This document shows, in pieces, positions 11,670 to 23,000 of a stretch of 64,000 bases of DNA. Source of the DNA: Ceratotherium simum simum (lineage: Eukaryota > Chordata > Mammalia > Perissodactyla > Rhinocerotidae); the NCBI RefSeq assembly GCF_000283155.1, contig NW_004454170.1, forward strand, positions 18,512,212 to 18,576,211, written 5' to 3'. Position 1 is the stretch's first letter. Every line of letters starts with the position of its first letter. Position numbers and translations under genes: made by a program. The notes under the pieces are model-generated. The model was not told where the DNA came from. It worked only from the letters and a program-made list of their open reading frames with translations, and searched no databases.

Positions 11670-12930
11670 GTTCTTAGTGCTGTTGGTGGAAATTAGTTCT
11701 CCAACGCAGAATGATGACAGGTTGAGTCAGTTCAGTACAGGCTCATATATCCAACTGCTTGTTCAACATCTCCATTTGGATGTTGAAGGGACATCTCAAA
11801 CATGTCCCAAACTAAACTTCCAATCTCTGTGCCACCCCACCTCCCTGCCTCTCACCACAAACCTGCTTCCACTGCATCTTTCCCCATCTCAGTTGATAGC
11901 AACTCAACCTTCCAGTGGTTCAAGCCAGAAACATCTTTGATATCTCTCTTTCTCTCATTCCCTACAGCCACTCTGTCGGGAAATCCTCTTGACTCTCTCT
12001 TCAAAATATATTCAGATTCCACCTCTTCTCTCCACCTTTACTACTACCATCTTGACCCAAGCTACTATTATCTCTTGCCTGGATTACTGGAAAAACCTCT
12101 TCCACTCTTGCCCCTCTACAATCTATTCTTAACAGCAGCCAGAGTGCTACTTTCAAAACAGATTATGTCATTGCTAGTCATAATTCTGCAATGTCTCCAC
12201 ATTTCACTCAGCGTGAAAACCAAAGTCCTTACAATGGCTAGCGAGACCTCACAGGATCTCTCCCATTCCTCACCTCCCATGCCCTTATCTCTCCGGCCTC
12301 CTCTACTTCTTCCCTCCCTCTTGCTCACTTCACTCTAGCCATGCTGGCCTTAAACAAGCCTGGCACAAGCTTGGCACAAACAACCCAGACCTTTATTCTA
12401 GCTCAGTGGCTCTCAAATTTTAGGGAACATCAGAATCCCCTGGAGGGGGATTGCTGGGCCCCACCAGAGTTCTGATGGGGCTTGAAAATTTGTGTTTCTA
12501 AGAAGTTCCCAGGTAATGTTAATGCTATTGGGCTGAGTGGGTTCCACACTTTGAGAACCACTGCTCTAGCTGTTCCTTCTGCCTGAAGCTCTCTCTCTGT
12601 GTACGTCCTTGACTTACTCCTTCACACCTTTGCTCAAATGTTACCTTCTCAATGAAACCTAGTCTGACCACTCTATTTCATATTGCCACCCACTACCTCA
12701 CTCCTGTTGCTTTTGATCACCCTACCCTGCTCTACTATGATTTCCCCGTAGCACTCATCACCTTCTAACATTCTGTATAATTTATTAAATTACTTTATTT
12801 ATTCTGTCTTACCTACTAGAATGTAAGCTCCTCAAGGTAGTTACCTTTTAATTTGTTCACCGCTGTATCCCCAGCACTTGGAACAGTGCCTGGCACACAG
12901 TAGGTGCTCAATGAATATCTGTTGCATGAA
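11670..12930 (+). mobile_element. L2 LINE 3' portion, split by a MER5-like element
   Basis: Matches the L2 pattern in sense: CTTGCCTGGATTACTGG, CAGCAGCCAGAGTG, then a 3' end reading CTGTATCCCCAGCACTTGG, CAGTGCCTGGCACACAGTAG and GTGCTCAATGAATATCTGTT. The 178-codon open frame at 11802-12338 is a decayed L2 reading, not a gene. The element is interrupted at 12404-12563. Confidence 0.85.
12404..12563 (+). mobile_element. MER5-like hAT non-autonomous DNA transposon
   Basis: Bounded by CAGTGGCTCTCAAATTT and TTTGAGAACCACTG inverted termini, with internal CATCAGAATCCCCTGGAGG and GCTGGGCCCCACC. An 8-bp target duplication, TTCTAGCT (12396-12403) and CTCTAGCT (12564-12571), has one mismatch. Its insertion into the L2 means it is younger than that LINE. 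Confidence 0.9.
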
Positions 12931-13153
12931 TGAGTCAATAGTTAATGTTTCTGTAAATGACAAGGGCAAGAATCCTAATTTCTTCATAGGCTTCAAAAGA
13001 GACTTGTTTTTGCCTCTGTTCCTATTTTCATGCTATTTCCTTTATATAAAATATCTCCCCTTCTCTTAATCTCTTCACCTTAAGTCTATTTATCTTTAAG
13101 TCAGGTCATTCTCTTTAACTACTTTCTACTACGATGACAATTCAGCTGTTTCT

Positions 13154-13352
13154 TTTTTTTTTTTTCCCTTTTTCTCCCAAAGCCACAGTAGATAGCTGCA
13201 TGTCATAGCCACACATCCCTCTAGTTGCTGTATGTGGGACGCTGCCCCAGCATGGCCAGAAAAGCGGTGCGTTTGTGTGCGTCTGGGATCTGAACCCGGG
13301 CCGCCAGTAGCGGAGTGCGCGCACCCAACCGCTAAGCCACAGGGCCGGCCCC
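13154..13352 (-). mobile_element. ERE SINE, short type
   Basis: Antisense copy that reads back from GGGGCCGGCCCTGTGGCTTA. Flanked by TCAGCTGTTTCT (13142-13153) and TCAGCTCTTTCT (13353-13364), one mismatch. The reverse frame at 13142-13324 is inside it. Confidence 0.92.
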
Positions 13353-13799
13353 TCAGCTCTTTCTAACTATTCTCATTAGTCTCCTGGGTGTTATTTTGAT
13401 GTCCCTGGTTATAAAGCCTCTGAGAACAGAGACCATGTTCTGAATAAATGGCTAAATAGTAGGATCTGAATAAATGCATGTTGGATGATTGAACATTATT
13501 ATTAATAGTGTTTAATAAAACAATAGCTATTATATTCACATTTAGATAAAAATTGACAATTCGCAAAGCCCTTTCACATTAAATTCTTTTAATTTCATAA
13601 GAATTCCTTGGGTTAAGTAGGAAAAGTATTATTATGTTCATTTTACATCTTGGGAAAGTAAATTTAGGTTAAAATTCAGATAACAGTAACCACTTCATCA
13701 GGATTAAATGATAAAGTCCTGGAAGTTTCTGACACAAAGCTGGAACTCAAGATATGTTAGTTTCCCTTCCCTAAGAGATCTTAGAAGAGCCACTTACAT

Positions 13800-14005
13800 A
13801 CACTAATAGTATGGAGTTCCTACAACGTGTCAAGAGCTTAATAAATCTCAAGCTCTATGTCTCTAAATCTTAAACTACAATCCTGTGAAATATGGTTTAT
13901 TCTCACTTACTGATAAAGTAACAGACTCCGAAAGATTAAATAACTTGCACGAAATCATGCAGCTAGCAAGTGATGGAGCCAGGATTTGAACTCAGCTCCA
14001 AAATT
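13800..14005 (+). mobile_element. MIR SINE
   Basis: Contains TAATAGTATGGAGTTCCTAC and a decayed core, then TAAATAACTTGCACGAAATC, CAGCTAGCAAGTGATGGAGC and AGGATTTGAACTCAG, the order of the MIR 3' half. A further MIR-like stretch lies just upstream at about 13550-13680. Confidence 0.8.
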
Positions 14006-17000
14006 ATGATTTTTCCACTTCTGGAGAGCACAGTGCCTCTTTGGTGGCTTGGAAGTCAAGTCTTTTGACTCTGAGTCCAGGGCTCTTCAGTGTACTTTAA
14101 CCGCTAATTGTTATGCTGCCCCCTGCTAATTATTAATTAAATTATTATTTTTAATACATTTTATAATAAATTTTATAAAAATTTTTAAAGAAAAAATATA
14201 AGTTTTATAAATATTAATACTGATTCTCTTCTCTTGGCTCCGCTACAAGGCAGTGAATCTTAATGGCTCCTGCCTGATATTTTTTTTCCTTTGGCTTTTA
14301 TATACTAGGACGTTAAAGCAGAAAAGGACCTTAGAAGTTCCAGGTCTTACCCTTTGGTTTTGCAAATAAGAAAACTAAGGTCCAAAGAAGATAAACGACT
14401 TGCTTAAAATTAAAACTACGGATAGGGTGGAACCGAGATGCGTTTTGCTCTCTGTGCAGACCTTTCTTTCGCAGAGCGCATTTTTGAAGGGTGTTGTGAC
14501 AAGCAGGATGGACATCTGGGTTCTGCTTTGCAGGTAAAGCTGGTGGGCAATGCTGGCGTTGTCAGGTGGCCATTGAAGCACCCTTCCATAAGCTTGCCCT
14601 TTCCTCCTAGTGGCAGCGGCTGCTGCTCCAGGCTCCTGTCATCGTCACTGCTTGATGGTGAGTAGATCTGGATCTATGTCATGTGGCAAAATTCATGCGT
14701 AGAGAAATGATGGATAGAAGCAGCCAAGGCACGCCCTGGGGCAGCACCCCAAGGTCCCAGTGCAGAGGACCAGGAGGCAGCTGGGGCAGGCTGAGCACTG
14801 GCTGAGAGCCCGGCCAGCCCCGTCTGCATTAAGAGGCTGAGGTACTACTGTCGGTGTGTGCGGAGTGTGAGACCACAGGCACAAGTCTTTAGTCTCCCAG
14901 GCATTTTCATGTAAAAGGGAGATCCTAAGACCCTTTAAAATGTCCACAGAAGGATTGCTGCTGCCATTTGCTGGGAGTGGACAGGGGCATGGAATCCACA
15001 ACCCCAGTGCTGAGGACATTTCTGTTAAGCAAGTCACACACTGCTGTCTATGCTTGAGGCTCACATTTGTAGCGACATTGAAATGAAGGGGGCGGGGGCC
15101 TCTTTCAGGGCAAGTCTTGGTGTTGGGAACAGGGCATATGTCTGATGAGCCTAAAGTCTGAGATGGGAGTTTGCCTTTCTGCCCACTCCTTTTAAAAAAT
15201 CCTGGACAGCCTTCCAGAAAATTCCTTGAACAGTTCTCTGGTTGATTCAAACTTCAACATTGCCCACAATCTTTGGGTAGTTTTAAAAACCATCCTCTTC
15301 TGCACTTCTGTATAATATTGACCATGTCAATAAAATGGGCTCTAAATGCTGCTTCTCTGCATTATAATTTATCAATATTTCAATTCAGAGCCTTGAGGCT
15401 TATCAGACACCCCCATTGCACATTTGTTAAATAACTTCTTGAAAAACTATTGCCTCATTTGAACTGGAAGCTTATCCAAGGCATGGACTTTTTTTTTTTA
15501 ATCCTTTAAAAGTTCATCCCTTGTGCTCACTTATGCAAAACTCTGCTTAGCACTGAGTATGCAATAGGTATTCAGTGTACATTTGATGGCTAAATGAAAG
15601 GATTACAGGAGCAGAGGAACCAGGGATGATCTACAGCCTTGTTCTTATGGGTCTCTCAGTATTCCCTTGCTGTGTCCTCCTCCCCCACACCTCAGGCTCT
15701 CACACCATCACACACACATTTAGTGCACACACTCTGCCATCCACCCTGGCCCTGGCACCAGTGAGGGCCACCTGAGCACTTTTTCTATATGGATTCACTC
15801 AAGGCTAGAGCCCTGCCAAACAATTACTTTCCAGGAAACATACGACTCTGTTCTGTTTCTGTAATGTAGCCAGAGTGGTGCGCCAATAAGCTCTGTGCAA
15901 GGATGGATCTTACTCGTTCATACCACTCTATCAGAAAAATCCACCATCGGGCTGTTTGCCCATTAATTAAATTGCCTAGTGTGGATGGAAGGGCAGGGAA
16001 AGGATCTGGGCAAGCTGTCTATTCCATGTTTAAGTGAATTTATATTAAACTTTGAAAAGGGATTGCAATTTTTTCTTTTTTGAAACCATTTTATAAACAC
16101 TAGAAAAGAAGTGTGTTTTTTTTTCTTTTCTATTTTCTTTTTCTATTGTATTATTCTTACTGCTGTTTATTGTTTTGATGTCTTCATTAAGAAATGATCT
16201 TTCTTCAAAATAAAGGCTGGATCTTATTTTAGAATGATTGGAGGGAAGAGCCCTGGACAAAGAATCAGGTTCTGCTGCTTCAGAACCATTCAAGGTTTAA
16301 ACATTGACTTAACCTCCCCAAGCCAAGGTGTGTGTTCCAAAAAAGGGGATCATAATACCTGCCCTGCGTACGTCAGGAGGTTCTTTGGAAGAGTAGTCCT
16401 CTTGAACGCTTCTTGAAAAACTGTACGAGTGTAATGTATTATTTTTCAATATGTTAAGAATGTGGCCCTTTGTTTCTCTTTAAGAAACTACTGAGATTGG
16501 TAATGACCATTATATTATAAGAGGGACCAGAAACCAGGTCAACAACCTAAAAATCTTGAGTAGACAAGGCAGGAGGGAAAATGGCGTTGGCAAAGGAAGA
16601 AGGCATTAGACTGCCCCCAAGTGGCAATTTAGGCATGACGCCTGGAAGGCGGTGGGAGGGGGTGACCCTGCTAGTGCGACCTGTAGTGAAAAAAGGAAAT
16701 GGTCTAAGTCATACTCATCTCTCATAGAAGCATCTAAATACCATAAAGAAAAACAGAAAAAACTAGTGTGTCACACAAATTGTGCTCCAACTCACTGGCT
16801 TCCTTTTCAAGGCCTGCTACTTTGTATTCAATTTGCTGCTCCTGTGAACACAATGAAGTGTTTCCATTAAGAAACCTCAAAAAAAAAAAAAAAACCAACC
16901 TTGGGCCCTTAGAGTTAGCAGGAAAGCTCTTTAAAAGCTTCTCACAAGTTGTCATTGTACATTCAGAAAACCATTAGGACTTCCTCTTTTGGAAATATGT

Positions 17001-17655
17001 ATGATTCTTTAGCTTCCGATTTTAAACATTAATATTTTCTTACAGTGACCCTTATCCTTAAGAACAAATTTCCCACGCCTCACCAGACAATGCAATCAAT
17101 TTCTGAGATGCTGAGATGTGAACTGGATTTGTAACAGTAAAGTGACAAATCTGATGGGAGGAAAATTGGAGTCAGAAGGAGTTAGAGGAGTTGGAAAAGT
17201 GGGATGCATACACGTCCTGAATACTTAGAAACGCAGTAGGATTCACAAGGACTTTGGGAGAGCATCTCGGCTGAAAGAGTACTTGCCAGTTGGTTGATGG
17301 AGATATCATGGGACCAGATTGAATCACAGGGGAAAACATCTCCTCTTCCTTCCTACTGTTCACTAGAAATGGAGACTTGAGCAGACACCCCAAGAGGCAT
17401 CAAGCAGTGGCTGGCAGAGGCATGCAAACTCTGGGGCAAGCTCTTGGACTTGACTCCAGCTCTGTCACTAGCTGCACAAACTTGGACAGTCAGAGAATGT
17501 TGTCTTCAGTAGCCTCGAGAGCAAAATTCCAGGTAATGCATATCAAATTCCACATTCTCCTATTCAACAAGACAAATATCCCCTTCTCTACCCAACAAAC
17601 CTGATTTTACTAAATTTTTGAATTGGGTGGGCCTTCTTGGTTCTCTTTGCAAAGG
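14006..17655. other. Intergenic, low repeat density
   Basis: Contains a short MIR-like scrap near 14310-14410, poly(A) at about 16878-16893 and AT-rich tracts near 14130-14210. A minus-strand open frame at 14693-15250 (185 codons) starts on TTG and has no recognisable domain; see rejected items. No gene is supported. Confidence 0.6.
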
Positions 17656-17659
17656 AGTA

Positions 17660-17905
17660 AGAATATATGTGCAGCTTTAAAGAATATAGAATTTAGAGCC
17701 AGACTGCCAGGGTTCAAATGCTAGCTCCACCACCTACTAGCTTATTGCCTCTTTATGCCTCAGTTTCTTCATCTGTAAACTGGGAATAATAATAATTTCT
17801 ATCTCAGGAGGTAGCTGTGAGGATTAAATACAATGATACATGTAAATTCCTTAACAGAGTAAGCACCCAATAAACGTTAGCTATAGTAGTAATAGTACTA
17901 ATAAC
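17660..17905 (-). mobile_element. MIR SINE
   Basis: Antisense MIR: GCCAGACTGCCAGGGTTCAA, GCCTCAGTTTCTTCATCTGT, GTGAGGATTAAATACAATGA and CCCAATAAACGTTAGCTAT appear in consensus order. It is nearly full length and has no clear target duplication. Confidence 0.9.
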
Positions 17906-18012
17906 AATAATAATTTTTATTCTTGATATTTGAGACATGATATTATGATGCCTGCTCAAGATGAGGGAGACTGGGAAGTCAAGGCCTTCACTTATATAAA
18001 AGTTTGAATCAG

Positions 18013-18258
18013 GAGGCCGGCCTGGTGGCATAGCAGTTAAGTTAACATGCTTGGCTTCACCAGTTTGGATCCTGGGCGCGGACCTACTCACCACTCATCA
18101 AGCCATGCTGAGGTGGTGTCCCACATAGAGCAACTAGAAGGGTGTACAACTATGGCATACAACTATCCACTGGGGCTTTGGGGAGAAAAGAGGAAAAAAC
18201 GAGGAAGATTGGCAACAGATGTTAGCTCAGGGCCAATCTTCCTTAAAAAAAAAAAATT
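18013..18258 (+). mobile_element. ERE SINE, hybrid type
   Basis: GGCCGGCCTGGTGGCATAG head, B box GTTTGGATCC, body CTAGAAGGGTGTACAACTATG, then a single GATGTTAGCTCAGGGC module and A-rich end. The flanking duplication is weak (TTGAATCAG versus TTAAATCAA). Confidence 0.88.
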
Positions 18259-18556
18259 TTAAATCAAAAGGTCTTTCACAGAGTGTTTGACCTTCATATC
18301 TCTCTTTTTAAAAATGAAATTAGTTGCTTGTATTCCTAATCACAAAAGTATACATGGCACAATATAGAATTTGGATATTTTAGAAAGGCACAGAAATGAC
18401 TATTAATTATTTGATATACAATGATACTTACATAAATATATGTATATATTTTAAACAAAACTGAACTCATACTATACACAGTTTTATCATCAGCTTTTTT
18501 GTCACTCAACAATATGATGTGAACATTGTGATATTTTTTCTTTGAAAACACAAGGA

Positions 18557-18856
18557 TTTTTTTTTTGTGTGTGTGAGGAAGATCAGCCCTGAGCTAACAT
18601 CCATGCTAATCCTCCTCTTTTTGCTGAGGAAGACCGGATCTGAGCTAACATCTGATGCCAAGCCTTCTCTTTTTTGCTGAAGAAGATCGGGCCTGGGCTA
18701 ACATCCATGCCCATCTTCCTCTGCTTTATATGGGACGCCGCCACAGCACGGCTTGACAAGCGGTGTGTCGGTGCTGGCCTGAGATTCGAACCTGCAAATC
18801 CCGGGCCACCACAGTGGAGTACGAGCACTTAACCGTTACGCCACCCGGCCCACCCC
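18557..18856 (-). mobile_element. ERE SINE with three tail modules
   Basis: Antisense. It begins with a T-rich tract and GTGTGTGTGAGGAAGATCAG, followed by three tandem copies of the GAGCTAACATC-type module (near 18592, 18640 and 18696). Then comes the head, including GACAAGCGGTG and the inverted B box, ending CCGGCCCACCCC. Confidence 0.9.
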
Positions 18857-21600
18857 AGCAGTTTTATTTTTTAAAGCACAAAAAAAGAAGAAAAAAACCA
18901 TAAGGAAGCCTATGAAAAAGTTAACAATTTCTATTTTCCCAATTTTTTGCAATGAACATATTTAAATTACAATTATTTTGTACTTTTTCTCCCAATTGGA
19001 TTCTAAGTTCCTAGGGTTCCTAGAGATAGGTATACTTTATTTGTCCCCTGCAGTGGTTGACAAGTATCTACAAATAAATACATCAGTGAACTAATATTTT
19101 TATTTTATTTGACCATGAAAGCTTTATTCTCAGTGATATTTTCCTATGTTATTTCTACTGAGGTCTTTGTTAGCTGACCTGGGAAGCAGAGGAATTAGTT
19201 TGTTTAAGAAACTAATTTTAGAAGAGGCAGTCGGTGGTGCTCAGGTTACACCTGTAGCAAAGGAATTTCTGTGGTTCCTTTGTCTCTAGGCCGGTTCTGA
19301 GGGCAGCAAACGGGATCCCATCGCTGCGTGTGGAGGCACGGGGAGCTCTCGTAGGGAGTGGTCAGCGCTGCTTTCAACTGAGTTTCCTGCAAACCAGCGA
19401 AAACCATATTGAATAGTAGCTGAGAAATGATATTTCATTTAGTAAGCTGAGGTTGCTGTTGCCTTGCCTCAGATGAAAATAAGTTAGAAGTCAAGCTCTT
19501 TGAGGATAAGCTCCAAGCGGGGACAGTGGCTATTGAGAGTTTCCTGCTCATCCTGCTTCAGGCAGCAAAGCAGTCATTGGGAGGTTACTGTATGACTTTG
19601 CCTGGAAGGGCTCTGTCTCCTGAATAACAGATCACCGCCCTTGGAAAAGTGCTCCGCCATTCTGATTGATCTGACTTCAAAAGAGAGCAGAGCGTTGGGA
19701 GGAGCGGTGCGGCCAATCGAAGCCCAGACACCTTCACAGGCAGGTGGGGACTTGCTGAAATGTTCCACTCACCCGGGAGGGGCCTCATTTATCCGATGAC
19801 AATTCTGAAGATAATCAATTTGGTTGCCTGATACTTCTCCTGGTCGGCTCCCCTCGATATTCTTCCCTCCTCCTTCTCCTACCCACTCCGCTCAACACCT
19901 CCTCCACATGACTTGTTGGAACACCCTCTATTTCCTTACTTTATTGGAAAAAATTGTATGATATTGTCAAATAAATCACTGTGTTCAACTGGTGTGCTTG
20001 TACAGCAGAAAAAGCCTTTGTCTCTGGACAGAAGACACTTAGAAAAATCTCACCCCATTATCCTCCAGGTAATTTGTCTTTTGAATACTTTTCTTCCATG
20101 GAGAAAATTACAAATGACAGTAAAAAGAGAAATGGTTCATTTAGAAGACACAGTAATAGGATAACGATATTTACCTAAGGTATTAATTAATGAACCTCTA
20201 ATTGCTAAATTTAAATCACATAAGTAGATATGAAAATCGTTTTTAAAGAAAGAAGCTTTGCACATATCTCATTTTCCCCAAATAGCCACCTCTATGATTC
20301 CTTAAAGTGTTGTAAAAAAAAACTGCAGTTTTCAAAGTGCTTTTGCATACATTTTCCTATTTGGTTGTTATGTGTTAAGGCACCGTGGCATTTCCCCCTC
20401 ATTTTCTGAATGAAAAGGCCCAGACAGGTTAGGTGACTTGCTCAAGGTCACTCAGCTCCCTGCGCTCAAGTTTGCTCACTAGTAGTTCTCTGTGTGTTCA
20501 CAGCTCTGTGCTGCTTTCTGTTGTTTAAAACAAAATGCAAGACATATTACGCTTGGCGCTATTTTGTGGCTAGGTTATACTTGGCTTAGCTTTGCACCTA
20601 GGCACCCTTTGAAATGTGAGTCTGAGCTGTAAAAGGGGCTATTTTAATACACCCAAGTGAGGCTTAGTCAAATTTTTCCTAGTATGCACCTGTGACTAAG
20701 GGAACACAATGTCTCAAGTAGTTGTTCCTTCAGCACTGTGGTAATGTTTGTTTTGCTAAAATCGTGAAGTGAGAATTAATTTCCTAAGTACCCTGGAAAT
20801 GTATAGTAACCATTTGGGAAAGGTAGGTGCGTTAAAAATTATTTTTAAAAGATGATAAATAAAAGAAAACTTCCCATAAGTTTTGTTAGAGACAGCTAAT
20901 ATTCCTCAATAGAAAATACTGGAAAAACAAAAACATCTTCATAGAAAACACCAGAAAAGCAGAAAGTTTTCCTGCTTATGTCTTGGAGGTGGAACTGCCT
21001 CAGTTCTGGCTGGGGAGCCCACCACGACAACCCGCCACTGTTGATACACACCCGGAAATTCAGAAACAGGGGACGGCGCTCATCAGAAACAGCCTGTAAT
21101 ACTCAGGAAATGCACCTTACAACACACACACCTCCCCCACGACAACTGCTGATGTGACATCACTGAGACATTTGTGTAGGTAATGTTACCAGGATTAGTT
21201 TCTTCATAGAGACATTTCCTGGCTCTAAATAGCTTTCAAGTATTTTAAAACAGCAGAAAAGTTTGTGATCAGTTATGACAAAGCCAAAGTAATTGCGGAT
21301 GCTGTGCTTTGTAATTGACAGGGTTATTTTCAGGTGTTCCGAAGAGCACGCTCCTGTGTAACACCACTAAATAAATGGAGTTTCCAGCAAACAAGGGTGA
21401 GAATTTCGTCAGAGTTCGAGCTCATATTGGGCTCAGGACTTCTCACCTCCTCGGTGTCACTGGGCACTGACATCATAGGTGTATTTTCTGTATTGAGAAT
21501 TTGGGTCTCACTTTATTTTTGTGGTTTTTCAAAAAAGAAAAAAAATAATAACCTGTTATGTGCCCACTATTTTGTGGCAGCTGTAGAGTAAAGAAAGCCA
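18857..21600. other. Intergenic, mostly unique
   Basis: A MIR-like fragment lies at about 20330-20480 (CAGACAGGTTAGGTGACTTG). The stretch at about 19560-19800 is locally GC-richer, with a CCAAT (19712 area), and is non-repetitive as far as I can see. No gene is supported. Confidence 0.55.
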
Positions 21601-21639
21601 ACCGATGACTCATTGTCCCTTGAGCACATCATTCACATT

Positions 21640-21960
21640 CCCGGCCCCCGCACCTTTGCACAGGCCGTTCTCTTCTCAGTGTCCTTGCCCCTCCCAGCCT
21701 GCAGAGGAAGGCCACGTGCCTGCGAGCCTCATTGCTGGCCTAGCGTCTTGTCTTCCTTTCCCAGGTCAGTGCTTTCTCCCTCCTCTGAACTCTTGTAGCC
21801 CTCACTGTCTGCCTAACACATTTACAGATAATTAATGGATAATTATCTTATATCCCCTCTCAGGAAAGAGGCTGTACGTTCCATCAGTGCAGGCGTATCT
21901 TTCTTTCTTTTTAAAAAAATTTCCCTGATAGCATGCCTCATACTAAATAGGTATTCAAAA
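21640..21960 (+). mobile_element. L2-like LINE fragment
   Basis: Sense order CACCTTTGCACAGGCCGTTC, TGTCCTTGCCCCTCCC and a decayed 3' end (AGGCTGTACGTTCCATCAGT, then ACTAAATAGGTATTCAAAAC) fits an old L2. Boundaries are approximate. Confidence 0.55.
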
Positions 21961-22799
21961 CAATCTCCCAATTGGTTCAGGAATCCTAATCTCTTGGTGC
22001 TTGGAAATAGGACGATATATTAGTTTGGGTAGCAGGGCTGTCACTTCTCACCGTTACCTGGTTGAGGGTCTCTGTTGGACTGTGGGTTCGTGTTGCTACA
22101 GTCTCTCAGAGCAAGGGCAGGGAGGAGAACCACCGTGTTTACTTTATAACTCTGTTGGAATGTACGCTCTCATCTGTGGCTGTGATCCCAACTGGTGGCA
22201 AGGACATAATTAAGAATTACGAGGATTCAGGAGGGCTGAGGGTCCTGGCTTAATGGAGTGCCAAGCTCAGCTCCAAGAAGGCCAAGGAGATAGGAGGAAG
22301 AAAATACAGCTTCAGGGTGGGGAGGGTCTCCCCCACGGTGGCTGGAGAACACACCTGAGAGACTCGGCGCGGGAATCAAACATCCTGCTGTTGCCTTTGC
22401 TACGGGGCTTGATTCACCTGCTTCAAGAAGGAAGTGGGGCAAACGGCTCCGAGTTCCTGGTATTAAATGAGGCTTTTTCCGTAGAAGAGCTGACAAAGCA
22501 GAGAAGTTGGGAGGAAGGGAGCAGAGACAGCAGAAAGTTATCGAGACGTGCAAGTGAGGAGAAACAATTCAGTGGAAAAGAAATCAGAGTGGATATGAAA
22601 ATTATCTCCGGAGATGGAGGGTCGTTTTCATGAGAGAGAGAGAGCTCTTGGGGAAGGGATTCAATTGCATGGAAGAAAATGTTAGGGGAATTTTTACCTG
22701 ACTCTACAGAAAGCTTTGCTGAGTTAAGAGGTGAGTAATAGATTTGAATTTTGATGACCTAAGGAGTATGTGAGGAACTGGGCTGTGCAAGGAGGCAGC
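21961..22799. other. Intergenic, unclassified
   Basis: A 126-codon plus-strand frame (22253-22633) and an opposing frame overlap here without recognisable domains. A short (GA)n lies at about 22634-22645. Confidence 0.5.
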
Positions 22800-23000
22800 A
22801 AATGTAGCAGAGAAGAGCATGAGCTTAGAGTAGGTGGAGCGGGTTCAAATCTCAGCTGTGCGTCCCTGGCCACATTACTCTCTCTGAGTCTCAGTTACTT
22901 CATCTGTAAAATGTGTGTCTTCCTCAGAGCATTGTTGAGAGGATTAAGTGAGATAATATGAGCAGTTAGTGAAGTCCCTGGTGCTTAATAATTGGTAGTT
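22800..23000 (-). mobile_element. MIR SINE
   Basis: Antisense order GAGCGGGTTCAAATCTCAGC, GAGTCTCAGTTACTTCATCT, GAGAGGATTAAGTGAGATAA and GGTGCTTAATAATTGGTAG. Confidence 0.85.

Noticed and set aside
11802..12338. 178-codon plus-strand open frame
   Set aside because: It lies wholly inside a recognisable L2 LINE 3' region; a decayed repeat reading, not a host gene.
14693..15250. 185-codon open frame on the minus strand in non-repeat sequence
   Set aside because: It opens on TTG rather than ATG, has no recognisable domain, and shows no promoter or splice context. Transcript evidence would be needed.
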